Origin: Plantago ovata
Taxonomy: Eukaryota; Streptophyta; Magnoliopsida; Lamiales; Plantaginaceae
Direction: 5' to 3'
Assembly (NCBI GenBank): GCA_028274465.1
Contig: CM051457.1
Span: 30,477,313-30,541,312 of the forward strand
DNA length: 64,000 nt
The notes beneath the pieces are model-generated. The model was given only the letters and a program-made list of their open reading frames with translations, searched no databases and was not told the DNA's origin. Below, in pieces: positions 1 to 13,123 of the stretch; positions within the stretch are counted from its first letter, which is position 1; each line of letters begins with the position of its first letter. Made by a program: the position numbers and the translations under genes.

Positions 1-302
1 CAATGTGATGCTAAACTCATTACATCAATGTGGTGCAACAAGTTTGCCTACCACTTTGGCTAAATTCAACCGGTCTTGAATTACTAACCCCACGCTTTAC
101 CGAAGATACACATGGAACTATTGTATTGTTGTTATTTTTTAAACGGCCAAATTATATTAAGTAAAAATAAGAGTTACAAGATAATACAAGACAAGATGGT
201 TGCACACCGAAAGTAACAATACATCAAACCAACCAAAAACTAGCAACGAAGTAAACACAAGAGCAAGTGAGCAACCCATTGTAAGATCTTATCATATTAT
301 AG
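1..302. other. intergenic, nothing recognised
   Basis: AT-rich sequence without a convincing gene or named repeat. The only long open frame uses a non-ATG start and has no recognisable domain. Confidence 0.4.
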
Positions 303-412
303 GATTCGTGAGGTGGTGCAGCGGTAAGGAGTTGGGTTACTGGTGGTTTAGAAGTTTGTGTAGCATCAGTGTAGGAGAAGTTGTAATATATTCCGTTTCA
401 AAAAAAATAATC
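303..412 (+). repeat. tRNA-derived SINE-like remnant
   Basis: The stretch begins with a tRNA-like A-box segment (GGTGGTGCAGCGGTAAGG). It continues with a degenerate B-box region and ends in AGTGTAGGAGAAGTTGTAA followed by an A-rich tail. This order (A box, B box, GGAGAAGTT-type body, A tail) is that of plant tRNA-derived SINEs. Flanking target duplications were not found by eye, so this is a probable call only. Confidence 0.4.
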
Positions 413-2190
413 TTTATCATATGATACATTTGATAAAATACCTTATCATATTCATTTGATAATCCGTTGTACAATGTATTGAATTTTTTTTCCTTTATTT
501 TTTTAGAAAATTTGTAATTTTGATGAGCAATTAACCGTGCAAAATTAAGTTAAAGTCCAATAACTAGTACTCTTAAGGTCCATAGGAATTTAGATTTTAA
601 AGGACATTGTAAAAGATGAACGTTTGCTGAAAGACTTAGTGTAGGTACTAGATAGGTTCTTAAGCTTGCTGATGATGTACTTTGTTTACAAAAACAATCT
701 ATTGAAGACCTAGAACCACTCAGAAAGTTGAAGATTGAAGACTAAAGACTTAGAAGAATTATGAGAAAGGTATCTACAAAGGCACGTGTTACTTCAGAAA
801 GTGAGTAACTCTGCAATCAGATTGTTTAAGTGAAAATCTATGTGACAGAGTAGGTTGAACTTTCTGAACATAGAATGCTTGTTGACTGACAACACATGTG
901 ACCTCTCCTTGTTGAATCACTTCGCATTATTTGGCTCCAAACAAGTTTGAATTTCAAAAAGCATTAAATGCAAAACATGCCGTTCTGAAGACTGAAGAAA
1001 AGAATGAAAGTATATATGTCCTAGAGACAACCTACGATAGGGACGATATGTACTTGATCACATTCAGTTATTGTTATTTATTTATGTTCATTTATCTATA
1101 CATTATTAAATACAATTGGCATTACATTTTATGAATACATTATTTGGTTGTTTGAATTATTCGATAAAATGTTCCCAAGGACTTAAGGTAATCACCAAGT
1201 TAGTGGGAGCTTGTGTGTCAATAATTAAGTCCTAAATAAGCCACTAGCTGAAGGTCATTGAGATACGGGATATCAATGATGCGATTGAAGCTAGCATATG
1301 TTGCATTAGATCCTTCGAGGATGTAGTAGGTCTCACTGCTACGAATGAACTTGGTTATTCATGATGAACATATGGACACTTTGGAGAGTGTTGGCATACC
1401 CAACCGAGAAACCATTTGGTAAAGCTATTTAAGTGTCTATGGTAGTATCGGTGTGTAGGGTGATGTTAGTAGTCCTTAGACTTGAGGCCAATACTATATC
1501 ATATGTGGAATAATGTACTTTGACCATGCGCAACGCTTGCACTCTTAAAGTAGGGTAAATACGGCATGCGTTGGGTACATTAGGAAACATATGGTGTGAG
1601 TGATTGGGCCAAGATAGGATTCATTTCTCTGTAATAGATACAAGGAGAGAATACTCACTTCTCATATTTAGTGCGATCACAAAACCGGTGGCCACCGTAT
1701 GTGAATATGTCAAAATGGTGTTTGGACATAATTCATAGATCGACTAATAAGATTGAGAGACAGTAAATGAAGTTATTAGAATAGACACATAACCATATTC
1801 TAGACTCATTCGAGTATTCGTGAATGAAGGGACCGTATCATCAAAGTACCTTACGCTACAGGTGGTTTGTTTTCCTCACAAACGTTCCTTGCATATTAAT
1901 ATTGTCTGATAAATTGTCTAGGAATTTATTATGACCTTAATTAGATTGTTGCTTAATATGCAAGGCCCTATGGGTCACACTTCAAGGTGGTGTTTCTACA
2001 AACGAGCTATGTATATAGGATTAAATATTAATTAGATTAATGTTGAATTACTATATATAAATATAATGGAATTATTATTAATTAGATTAATATTAATTTA
2101 TTATATATATGAAATATATTTTAGAAATATAATTAATTGAATTGAATTGGATTTAATTAATTAATTGAAGACTTGTGCATTTGGACGGAA
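413..2190. repeat. degenerate LTR-retrotransposon-like sequence
   Basis: No intact gene is present. The segment at about 900-1130 and the non-coding block at 1180-2000 resemble the 3' end and LTR of a Copia-type element. The block contains phrases common in plant Copia LTRs, such as a 'gcaaggccctatgggtcacac' passage near 1960-1980. No reverse transcriptase or integrase motif survives and I could not place TG...CA borders. 2040-2165 is very AT-rich. Confidence 0.3.
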
Positions 2191-2307
2191 TTTGGAATCA
2201 ATAGCCCAATGAAAAGGAAATGAATTTAAAAAAAAAAAAAAAGATAATTGGGTTGGGCCGACTTGGCCCAGCATATGTGGGGCTGGGCCAAGCGGCCCAG
2301 CATCAAC

Positions 2308-2342
2308 CAATTCACGTTGACAGTTGGTGTCAACGTGAATTG
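2308..2342. repeat. perfect 14-bp inverted repeat
   Basis: CAATTCACGTTGAC at 2308-2321 is followed after 7 bp by its exact reverse complement at 2329-2342. It sits between a GGCCCAGC-rich stretch and a long pyrimidine tract. It may be a hairpin within a decayed repeat; no function is evident. Confidence 0.6.
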
Positions 2343-2429
2343 ATTTTTCTTTTTTTTTTTTTAATTTCTTTCTTTTCTTTTCTTTTCTTCTTTCAATCTT
2401 TGATGTAATTTATCTTTTGATTGAGATAA

Positions 2430-3930
2430 TTAAAAGGCTTATCTGTTTGTTAGTCAGTTGATAACTTTTGAAGTCTTTTAGTCAGTAAGATTTACTTGGT
2501 AAAATCTTACGTGATTTTCTGAACTAACAAACTGACTAAATCAGAAAGAAAGAAAGTTAGTCTATTATTCTATTCCAACAATACGTAAAATATTCTTCTC
2601 TGATAGTCAGAAAGAATAATTTTTCTCAGTAGCTCAAAACACAGAAGAACCTCCTAGCGTTCTTGTGGAAACATTGCCCGTGGATACCAAGGTCGAAGGA
2701 ATTAATCAACCTGTTGATGAGCCATCTTGGAGATTTATTGACGAAGATTTCATCTCTGACGAAGAAGAAATCAACCAGCCGGACGAGGAGATTGCAAGGC
2801 TTTGTTTGGAGATTGAGGAACAACTACCCGGTCAATTTGCTTATCTACTGGAGGACACGTAAGTGATTTCTCCCAGTTTAATAAACAGTATAGTCATATC
2901 AGTTTTAGTGAGATTAAAATTTTTAAACTTCCGCTGCTTAGCCTTAGAGGCAAATTTTCTCACTTTTACTAACAAAGAAGACGCTTGATATTGACAACAC
3001 AACAAGATAGTGACATCTCATGGCTAAGTCCAAGAATTCAAATTCAAACGACACTATTGAGACACTATAAATAGAGTACCTTAGGCTCTGGAGAAAGGTG
3101 TGTCAACAACGTGATCAAACTTTCACTTGTGCTTACAAACCTTCAAATCCTTCTCCATACTTACGAGCTTACTGACCCGTTCCAAGTCTTAACCTTGAAA
3201 CAGAAGCTACGTGTGTGAATAAGTAGAATACTAAACTAAGAAATTAGCTAAGTGTTCTTTCCTCTAAACAAGGAATAGTCTTGACACCAGAAACAAAATA
3301 CTTGCTTACTGCAAAGTATTGTCAAGTTGAGTTTTTTAGATTACTTGTCTTAACTGAAAAGTTAATTTCAGTAATCTCTACCAAAAACCTCTCTAACTGA
3401 TAAAACCACCTTATAGGCGTGTTTGTCGGGGGGAACTAATCAAGTAAGGTTGTGTTGATTAAGTGTCCCAAGTTTGGTTGAGAACAAGGTTTTAGTTTCT
3501 CTGGTTAGGTTGGAAACAAAGTAAGGGTGCTTTGGTTTCTGGGATTCTAGTTGATTAGGTGTTGTAAGAAAACTCATCATCTATCATAGTGAATTCAGTC
3601 CTACAAGGACAAAGTAGATTAGTTGATGGATTACACCACCCTCATATACCACTATAAAAGTGTTTGTGTTATTTACTTTACTGCAGTTTACTTTTAGCAA
3701 GTTATCTCTGTTTTCACTGTACTTTTATTACTACTTGCTGAACACAGTTCTGCCTTGGCACTTATTGTAAAAATACTTATCGCACTCTGTTTTTTAAGTA
3801 TCATCAATTTCATTACTGAAAACTAAAAAGTAATAAGTACTTGCTGAGAAAAATTTTAAACACGAAAAAGTTGTAAAGACTATTCACCCCTCTGGTCTTT
3901 TTTGTTGTCTAAAGGGACCAACAATTTTCT
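2430..3930 (+). repeat. probable LTR of a Copia-like retrotransposon (solo or fragment)
   Basis: This non-coding block contains features typical of SIRE/Maximus-like Copia LTRs. There is a passage around 3590-3650 (GAATTCAGTCCTACAAGGAC, then 'agttgatgga', then 'acaccaccc'). It ends at 3880-3925 with 'tattcacccctctggtct' and GGGACCAACA, the usual 3' end of such LTRs. A short acidic open frame at 2665-2862 lies inside it and matches nothing I recognise. No internal domain follows, so it is a solo LTR or fragment. The exact left border is uncertain. Confidence 0.4.
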
Positions 3931-5669
3931 TCATTAAGCCATTCTAAGCAAAGAATTAATCGAGACAAGTGCTTTACATGATGCTGTTTTTTTCACTTCT
4001 TTAAGGGATAAATATTATTCTGTAGGCGCACGGCTAAGCATTTATGCTTATTGCTTATAAACGTGCTTTAATTCCAAAAGTAAACGATAAGATTATTAAC
4101 AAAATCCTTTTGTAAAGCTAGCTTAATGCGTTGTAGAGCTCAAGTGCTTTGATACCTATGGGCTATGGCACATTAGCAATGCTTTACCATTCAGTATTTA
4201 CGAATTAATTACTCAAGTAGTTATGCGAATGTTTAGATTCTAATAATGAAGATTATGGGAGGATTATGGATCACATGCAACATCAATAATACACTGAACC
4301 ACGTTGATAACGATATATCTACTGCACTACATTTGTGATTTGGTCAAAGATGTACTTCAATGGATTAGGATTAACCAGGCGTTTAGGTTGAAGAACACGT
4401 TTTGTGGAGTTTCAACCTCTTTCGTTTAATATTTGAAGAGATGATATAGTGTTGAAATATGTGGATCAAACGATCCAAAGGAAGTGAAGAATTTGCATAA
4501 ATCCGATCAAGAGAAGAAGAGGAAGAAGAGAGCGAACTCAGGCAAGAAAACGAAACGTCCTAAACCGTCCAATCCGTCCCCTCAGAGCGCGGGAACACTC
4601 GAACTAGCCACACAGGATCCTGGCTCAGGCGAGGCGGGATATTTGAATTCATCCCCAAATCAGTCAAATTAGGGTTCATGCAAACCGCGTGCTCTGCAGC
4701 TCCAATTGGCGTCTTCTCCCTGCAATTAATGGCGCAGTACTGGGGGTTTCACTTCTGTACTATTTACGGTTCCTTTTACCATGTAATTTTACTGTTACGA
4801 TTAGGTTTAGGGCGTCGATTGCTCAATATATAAAGCAACACGGCCTCAAGCTCTGTTCTCTGTAATCTTGCCACATTTTTCTTCAATACAAAGAAAAGGA
4901 TTTCTGCATATTTTCTTAGATAGTGATGATTTTAAGGAGTTATATGATAGTTCTAAGATGGTTTGTTATAATTTTAAATGACAATATAAACTTATTCAAA
5001 ATATAACCACTATTAAACAAGTCTAAATGTTTTGGCCGGGGATGCATGCTATTAAAACATCAATGAACAAACTTAAAATAAGATACTTGAACATTTTAGT
5101 CATTACAATATTGAAGCATCCGATCATTAGAATGTTAAAATAAACTTTTTAGATTAAACTTGTTGGTGAACTCCGATCTCCTACCTTTGTATTGGCACTG
5201 ACTGGATCCAAAAGAAGTTGAGGCTGGTTTGTTGCTTAAGTTACGGTCAGTTGAGTGCTTGCATGCTTGTTGCTTCATGATGGAGTATGGATTAGAAGTT
5301 CTAATATTTTGGGTTTCTTTTACTTTTCTAGCAAGTTAGGTTTTAGTATTAGACTTAGTTTAGTATTTGGTTTCTTTTGTTTTCCAACAAGTTAGGTTCT
5401 AGTATTTAAATACATGGTCATGCAGTTATTGTTTTCGTTCAGTTATGCTTTGATTATTGAATAAAAAGTTGAGTTTTTCTCACAAATCTGTCAATTTTCG
5501 GTATTCTTAGGTAGAATCAACGAACTTTGATAAAATTGGTCAATTCTTTAGTTTTCTGCGGAATCAATGAAGTTTGATTATCGTTCTTCCTTACTTGTCC
5601 ACGTACGCTGCATCACTTCAACACTGCAAAGACACCTTTGATCGAGAAACCTATCATCAAGTTCGATAT
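3931..5669. other. intergenic, no supported gene
   Basis: A Lys/Ser/Pro-rich open frame at 4484-4672 (62 residues, ATG start) has no recognisable domain and no clear splice partners, so I do not call it a gene. The rest is AT-rich. A TATA-like 'aatatataaag' lies near 4825 without a convincing coding exon downstream. Confidence 0.4.
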
Positions 5670-5699
5670 CATTAGATCACGACCTCCTTAAAACATTCA

Positions 5700-6395
5700 C
5701 TAGCTGGATTAAAATCATAACAACTCTCATTTATAACTATCACATTCGTGCTTAAAACAATAATAAACGAAAACATGTAACACAAGTTAAAAACAATAAT
5801 ATAGATGCTTAAAACCATGACAACGCCTCTTAAAAATATAACAAAGCGGAACATGCAACACAAATTAAAAGTAGTAGCATTGATGCTTAAAACAATAAAA
5901 ATGCCTCTTAAAACTATAACAACACAGGAACATGCATCACAAGTTGAAAACATAAACATTGATGCTTAAAACTATAACAATGCCTCTTAAACTGTAATTA
6001 ATATTGCCTCTTACAACTATAACAAAGTAGCACCATACATCACAATGAGCTAAAAACAGTAGTAACATTGATGCTTAAAACAATATGTTGCCCCTTAGAA
6101 CTATAACAATGACTCTTACAATTATAACAAAGTACGAATATGCAAAATAAGCAAAAAGTACTAACATCGATGTTTAAAACTCTAACATTGCCTCTTAAAA
6201 CGGTTCAATGCCTCTTAAAACTATAACAAAGCAGAAATATGCACACAATGCTAAAAACAGTAACATTGATACTTAAAACCATAACAATGCCTCTTAAAAC
6301 TAAAACAAAGCATAAATATGCAACACGGAGTAAAAACGGTAATATTGATGTTTAAAACTATAACAATGCCTTTTAAAACTATTCAAATATGAACA
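5700..6395. repeat. degenerate minisatellite, about 8 copies
   Basis: A variable unit of roughly 60-110 bp is repeated head to tail. Each copy carries 'attgatgcttaaaac', then 'ataacaatgcctcttaaaa', then 'acaaagca...aatatgcaacaca'. Copies of the first motif start near 5745, 5804, 5879, 5957, 6068, 6168, 6266 and 6342. The copies differ by substitutions and by gain or loss of sub-blocks. Stop codons occur in all frames, so it is not a coding repeat. Confidence 0.8.
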
Positions 6396-7204
6396 TATTT
6401 TCTGAAATATATGGATTTGAACATTCTAACAACTAGATCTGAATGTTTTTTTAACATTAAAACATGAAAATTGAATCGAAAATCATGAAACACACATGAA
6501 ACATAACACAAAACAGGGAGGTTTTGATTCATGTTGACAGAAGCTAGGAAGGCGAAGTCTGGTAGATAGGTGTACCGTGTACCTTGTTTAACATGAGTAG
6601 TGTTCTTAACTTTGATAAAAAAAAAAGTTTCAAAAATTCCTCAACCAAAAACACACAAAAATAAAGGTGCACCTTCTTAACATGTAGTGTTCTTAACCCT
6701 TTAACCCAAAATTTTTGTTAGAGTGTAACATTTATATTTTGTATTTAAATAAATTCAGTTTAATTTATATTTTACGGCAATCAAAGTTGGGGAATTCCTA
6801 TCTGACAACGATAATCTCGCATCCAGATATCAAAAGTCGATCTTCGGAAAAGCAGGAGATCAGATGCTGTACGCACATTCTTTTTTTTTTTCTTTTCTAT
6901 ATATCATCCATCAGTTCATTCACAAGTCAAACGACAAAACACGCCCTCACAAGCTGTAAAAGAAACTCCGCTTTGCCGTTTTAAGTTATAACGTCCATAA
7001 CCCCATATATATACACACCTATCATAATTCTCTCTATCCAACCAACAATTACCAGCTTTAATTCTTATTTTAATTTTCCTCCTTCACGCCATAGCAATTC
7101 AAAACTAAACCCCTTCCTTACATTTCCATTCCTCTACCCATCTTCTTCATGTCCTGTTACTCCAATCCAACAACAATTCAACTCAACAAATAAATAAATA
7201 ACCA
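6396..7204 (+). promoter_or_regulatory. upstream region and probable core promoter of the transporter gene
   Basis: A TATA-like CATATATATACACA lies near 7003-7016. It is followed by a pyrimidine-rich, untranslated-leader-like stretch (about 7030-7204) up to the ATG at 7205. 6400-6990 holds AT-rich sequence and no supported gene. Confidence 0.45.
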
Positions 7205-10200
7205 ATGTCAATGGCAGAAGAAGCTCAAGCCGAACGAAACGGCCCGTTCCACGAAATCCGCCGCGACGACGCCGGTGCAGCTTTCGTGCTCGAATCCAAA
7301 GGTAACAACTAACAACAAACAATCAACTAGTTAATTATAATTATTTCATTTTCTCCTGAAAAATGTACTTAATTGAGCTGATTACGTGATCTAATCAGGC
7401 CAATGGTGGCACGCGGGGTTCCATCTGACCACGGCGATCGTCGGACCGACGATTCTGACGTTGCCGTACGCTTTCAGAGGGTTAGGTTGGGGGTTAGGGA
7501 TTTTGTGCCTTACTGTGATGGGTGTTGTTACGTTCTACTCTTATTATCTCATGTCGCTTGTGCTCGACCACTGTGAGAAGGAAGGTCGCCGTCATATACG
7601 CTTCCGTGAGCTCGCCGCTGATGTTCTCGGTATGCTTATCCATTCATTTTCTAATTTACATTTTTTTTTAATTTAGTTTTTATTTGTTTGTTAAATTAAT
7701 ATTTTCAACTCTACCTTGTTGTCATCATGGTGATTTGACTTTGGCGGTTTGTTATTAGTGAAGCTTAGGCAACTTGTTTGATGCTTCTTTTCCATATCTC
7801 TTGCAAGTTGTTTTCACTTTTCAGGATATATAGTGTTAATTTTGAGTTATCTTCGATGTGTTCGGGATTTTGATTTTTCCTTTTTGCATTGATTATGTTG
7901 GGATGTACCCTTTGAGTGCACACAAGTGAATCATGTGTGAGATTTTGATTTTTTCCTCTTTGCATGGGTAAATGATGGAGTCATGCAATAGATTTCAAAC
8001 CGTGCAAGCAAAATTAAACTCTACCTGGTACACGACAGCCTCTGACTTAGAATACATTACAAATTGGCTCCTCGGGAAGTACTACTACTTTACATGATGA
8101 GAGGATATTAGAAGTACTACTACTTTATATTAACCTACTTAGATAAGTTAGCCACCGTTGCATGTTGTATGTGAGAATTTTTATTGCTAGTTGAGACTTG
8201 AGATGGGATATTGTGATCTATTTAATCATTTGTGGGGTCACATGTCATGATTTGCTGCCGTCCTTGTTTGTTTGTTTATGTGTCATTTACAATGTATGTA
8301 TGAGAAGAAATTTAGGATGAATACAGGAAAGTAAATGACAAAATTTGTAGTAGCGAATTAATGAAATTACCGGTGTTGTTAAATCCTATATGATCTTTCT
8401 TGTTTAAAAGAAGTCTTTTGGCTTTTTGAGATGTGGTAATGTAAGTACTAAGTTCGTCTGCTACTTTGTGAATCAACTTAGCATGACAGCAAAAAGTTTT
8501 GACTAATACAGACCAGTGAGTGAGTGATGGATCCACTCATCCACATGTCTTATGAAAAGCCTTCAAGATTTTAAATAATAAATAATAATTGTAACATGCT
8601 TGTAATGATGTATCACACACTTTTGAAGCTTGATTAACTACCCCACAATGAAGAGTTGGTAAAATAACATATGGTAGGATTAATTGGAATCTGAAGTGAG
8701 TTTAGTTTTCAGCAACTAGTCAATTTTGGACCATGTTCCACTTGCTCAATTCCTCTCCTTGTCTGCCTTTCCATTCCATTTATACTACTATATAATCTTA
8801 GGTTTGAACATTCCACCAACAATTAACTCTTGGGACCAGTTGTGGAATTTAATATCTGAAAGCGGAAAGGGTAGAGAGGATTGAAGGCTGGTTGAAATCC
8901 AGATGAGAGACATATGGTTTCTAAAGTTAATGAGCTGGATAGATACAGTTGCCTTGATATTTTCCCTATGTTTTCTCTCATTTTGGCCTAATAAATAACT
9001 TGTAAAATTGTAACCAATGACTAGGCCATTGCATGATATTGTTCCCTTTGGAAGGGGACCTCACGGGTTTAATTTCGAAATCACTCAAAAAGTCATACCA
9101 TTTCAGAATGTGTATCTACTTATATACTCTATAAACCCTCACACTTTGACCAATATGGGATACAATCTAAAGGTGTGACAAATATAGTGTGAATTTCTGC
9201 TGTGTAACTTATTTATTTATTTTCAGTATGGAATCATGCACAAATTTGTACTCCATTCACTAATAACATTTATCTACTTGAATTGGACCTGCTTGATATT
9301 CATTTCCTAGACTTGAATTAGACATGCTTGATATTCATTTCCTAGAATTATAAACAATAGCAAAGACTGGAGTTTCCCTTTGGCCTCTGTTAAGTAATTC
9401 AACCAAGTGGAACTGACTTTTTGTTGTATATTCTTGTATCATTCCGAGGCCCAGTTATCAGTTACTAGTAGTACATTGTATTGTTTCTATACTGTGACAC
9501 AAGTTTTGATGAACTTTTTTGCCATTGATTCCTACTAGGATCCGGATGGATGTTCTATTTTGTGATTTTCATCCAGACAGCAATAAATACTGGCATTACG
9601 ATTGGAGCTATTCTACTTGCAGGAGAATGTCTTCAGGTATAGCAATAATAATTATCTGATTGTTCTGTCAAGCAGGATGACTCTGATTCGTGGCCTTTAA
9701 GGTTGTCTTTTTCACCTGATGTATGTAAATATTTCTGGACAGTACAGATCATGTATTCAAGTCTTATCCCTGATGGACCATTGAAACTATATCATTTCAT
9801 AGCCATGGTGACAGTAGTAATGATATTTCTGTCCCAATTTCCGAGCTTCCATTCTCTCAGACACATCAACTTGGGTTCACTAATTCTCAGCTTGGGCTAT
9901 ACATTTCTTGTTGTCGCTGCTTGTATTAATGCAGGTAAATTTATTTGTATGCTTCATCACGTGTTAGGTCCATTACTCTTCCGGGAATTTTTATTTACCA
10001 GGCCGGAAGCTAAAAGTAAAATGCATTACTCCTATTTCTGTAGTCAGAGCTGATAACCCATATAATATTCTAATATGAGACATCAGTTCTTCGGTCCATT
10101 ACAAGTCAAGCACATGTTTCCAATATCATTCAAACTCTCTTATTTACTGCACCAAGAGCCCCAGCATCAGCTATTCAGATCTTTCGAGGTGGTCTTGTAT

Positions 10201-11577
10201 CTTGTTGTTTCATATTGCATTCATTGTAAAAATTCATGGCTTCAACCCATGTAGTTCTTATTCATGAGTCTTGTTTCCTGAATAAAGAATTCAAACTGAA
10301 ATGTAGAATAATACTTAAAAAACTCTATTCCAACTTGAAGTTCGAAAAAGCAGTTCGTGTTTCATGATATTGCCCTATAGTGTTTCATTATATGGTTGCT
10401 TATTGCAACATGTAATCTATATTGCTCTAAGTATTTCCGTTATAATGCAGGAGTTTCAAAAAATATACCGCCCAGGGACTATTCTCTAGAATCTTCAGAT
10501 TTATCGAGGGTATTCAGTGCATTCACTTCCATATCCATAATAGCTGCCATATTTGGAAATGGTATACTACCTGAAATTCAGGTAAGTTTAGCTCTTGTAT
10601 TATGTGTTATAGACTTATAAAAGTATTAATTAAGACGTGCCACAAGATTAAACATGTGAATCTTGTTCTAAGAAATTTGGACTTGGATTGTTAGAGTATG
10701 TCTAGAATTAGGAAATATAAGATCAAAGTGTGTGCACAAGCGGGCTAGTTGGTCTAAAAGACTCTGAGATCATGTATAACTTACTGAAGTTTGTTTTCCT
10801 CAGATAGTCACTTTATCTAACTTTGCCATCTCTATCATTACAGGCAACACTTGCTCCCCCTGCTACTGGGAAGATGGTGAAAGGCCTAATTTTGTGTTAC
10901 GCTGTAATCTTTTTCACCTTCTACTCTGCTGCAGTTTCTGGGTATTGGTTATTTGGGAATCAATCTAATTCAAATATTCTCAAAAGTTTAATGCCTGATG
11001 AGGGCCCTGCCTTGGCACCCATTTGGCTTTTAGGTCTTGCTATTATTTTCGTTCTTCTGCAGCTCTTTGCCATTGGCCTGGTAAGCTCATGCAACCTTCT
11101 CTGTATTACAATGGGTGTATTCCTGCAATTTCTTCTGTTGCTCCGCTTGACTAAAGCACGTTTTTTTTCTTCTGCACGTTAATGCAGGTCTATTCACAAG
11201 TAGCTTACGAGATTATGGAATCAAAATCAGCTGATACAAACAAGGGTGTCTTTTCTAAACGAAACTTGATCCCTAGGATAATTCTTCGCTCTCTTTATGT
11301 GATATTTTGTGGATTTATTGGAGCTATGTTACCTTTCTTTGGCGATATTAGCGGGGTTGTAGGAGCTGTTGGCTTTATCCCTCTTGACTTTGTTCTTCCT
11401 ATGCTTCTTTACAACATGACCCATAAACCAACAAAATCATCCCTTTCGTTTTGGGTCAACAACTCTATCATAGTAGTGTTCTCGTGCGTTGGGATAGTCG
11501 GAACATTCGCTACTGTAAGGAAGTTGGTCCTAGACGCCAAGCAATTCCACATTTTTAGCAGTGATGTTGTTGATTGA
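7205..11577 (+). CDS. probable GABA / amino-acid transporter (AAAP family)
   Basis: Seven exons: 7205-7301, 7399-7629, 9539-9636, 9748-9934, 10451-10581, 10844-11080, 11188-11577. All introns have GT/AG borders and the joined frame encodes 456 residues. The protein belongs to the amino acid/auxin permease superfamily. Its closest relatives from memory are the 'probable GABA transporter 2' proteins (Arabidopsis At5g41800-like). These are proton-coupled importers of amino acids at the plasma membrane; the substrate itself is inferred. Visible signs: a short hydrophilic N-terminus with [15 protein letters not shown], the first membrane segment with [17 protein letters not shown], about ten further hydrophobic segments, [15 protein letters not shown] in the central loop, and [19 protein letters not shown] near the C-terminus. 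Length is normal for the family. The first ATG is used; a second, two codons later, would serve equally. Intron 2 is long (1.9 kb). Confidence 0.93.
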
Positions 11578-12383
11578 GTGTGTACAGTCAAGTTGGAGGT
11601 AACTGCTGTTTCAGATGAAGTCCATATATTTAAGGTAGTAAGTTGTAACATGAGCACACTGAGAAAGATGTATGAATTTCCTCATTGTACCACAGTTAAA
11701 GAGGATCATTCCATTATGGTGTAAAATAGGATTGTTGTGTGCTTAAACTGTGCTTATGTTACAAGAAGGATCATGTTTGTGTGTTAAAGGAACACACTCA
11801 AGTCTCAAGATATCAGCTGCTAATCCAACCAACATTTGCAGGGATTTAGTCTCATCTGGGTATAGGAGCAAATCTTGTGCACCTGTTTCCAGTGATCTCT
11901 TCTCCAAAATGCAGTGTAGGATATGTTGTACGGTACAATACATATACACTTTTGGTAGTAGAAAATCTACGATGACAAATATCTATTTTGTATTTTTGTA
12001 CTTGAATCTCATGTAATCATGTCATATACTTCCGTAACATCAAACTGTTCTGTTATCAAATGCTTTTCCATCAAGCAATGACTCCCCATAAACTATGTTG
12101 GATGAGTAAAAGGTCCCTTTTACTTGATGACAAGAAATTGTATGAACTCATGGCTCGTTCAACTTGAATGAACAAGAAAATACTGCAAAAGAAAGAAATT
12201 TGATCTTGCTGAGAATCATATAGTGGCTAATAGCCTAGTAGAGATAATATAGGAGGAAGAAGAAGGTATAATAGGGAGATAAAAAGTACTCTAGGTATGC
12301 TTTATTCGATCTCAAATTCAGATTTATAGTCAAACTTATACATACAAGTTGTAACACAGTAAGGCTAGTTACTTTAAATTCAC
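11578..12383 (+). other. 3' untranslated region and intergenic spacer
   Basis: This contains the 3' end of the transporter gene, with likely polyadenylation around 12000-12050. No other gene is supported up to the TTA at 12384. Confidence 0.5.
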
Positions 12384-12400
12384 TTATGGGGTGTTTGGTT
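12384..12400 (+). repeat. left target duplication (TTA) and 14-bp terminal inverted repeat
   Basis: TTA at 12384-12386 is followed by TGGGGTGTTTGGTT at 12387-12400. The next 270 bp contain three more TTTGGTT motifs (near 12503, 12571 and 12657), as is usual for subterminal transposase-binding regions. Confidence 0.7.
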
Positions 12401-13123
12401 TGTGTGTAGATTGACCATGCATTTATCTGCATAAGTTGTGGTGTAGATTTGGTCCAACTTGGTTGTGTATGAAAACCAGTGTAGATTATTTTTCCCTCAC
12501 TGTTTGGTTTGCAAAATTGGACAATGTGTTTTGGGTGTATTTGGGCCCAAAAAAACTTGTGCATCCATTGTTTGGTTTGGTAGTGTAGATTGGGTCAGCC
12601 CAATATTAATTCAGTCAACCTCAACCAAAACACACATTAGGCATGTACTCCTGCCGTTTGGTTTAGGCTGAGCTTGTAGAAACGGTTGGAAGTTTGTCTT
12701 CATCCAACGCATATTTGCCGGTTTCAGTTATAACCACCACAATGTGATACAGGGGACACCAAATTGCTATGAAATTGGGCGTCTGTTGCCACACCTCTGG
12801 TCTGAGACATTCTACCTCCTTCGTAATGTGACGACGTTGAGTTGGAATCGATATCTGCCGTTCTTGTAATTGTGATTTGCTAACTATATTCAATTTCTCG
12901 AACAGGTATATGATCAATAGTTTGCGTTAAAATTAGCTAATGATGTTGCGTGTTCTATGTTACCTTGCAGTTTGTGAGCTGTATGAACTGTAATTATTAG
13001 GCCAAAATTATTGCTTGGAAAGGAAATATTTCTAACTGCTACTCAATTCATTGAAAGGATGATACACTGATTTTGTTAAATAAGTGCTGATTCATATAGT
13101 AGTCTATTACATTGCATTATAAC
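12401..13123. other. left subterminal region of the element
   Basis: 12401-12665 is the repeat-rich subterminal zone. A minus-strand open frame at 12663-12917 (84 residues, no ATG start of its own) has coding-like composition and could be the last exon of an unrecognised gene. Nothing links it to a known family. The remainder shows nothing. Confidence 0.35.

Noticed and set aside
4484-4672. Lys/Ser/Pro-rich open frame with ATG
   Set aside because: No domain, no splice partners, low-complexity composition.
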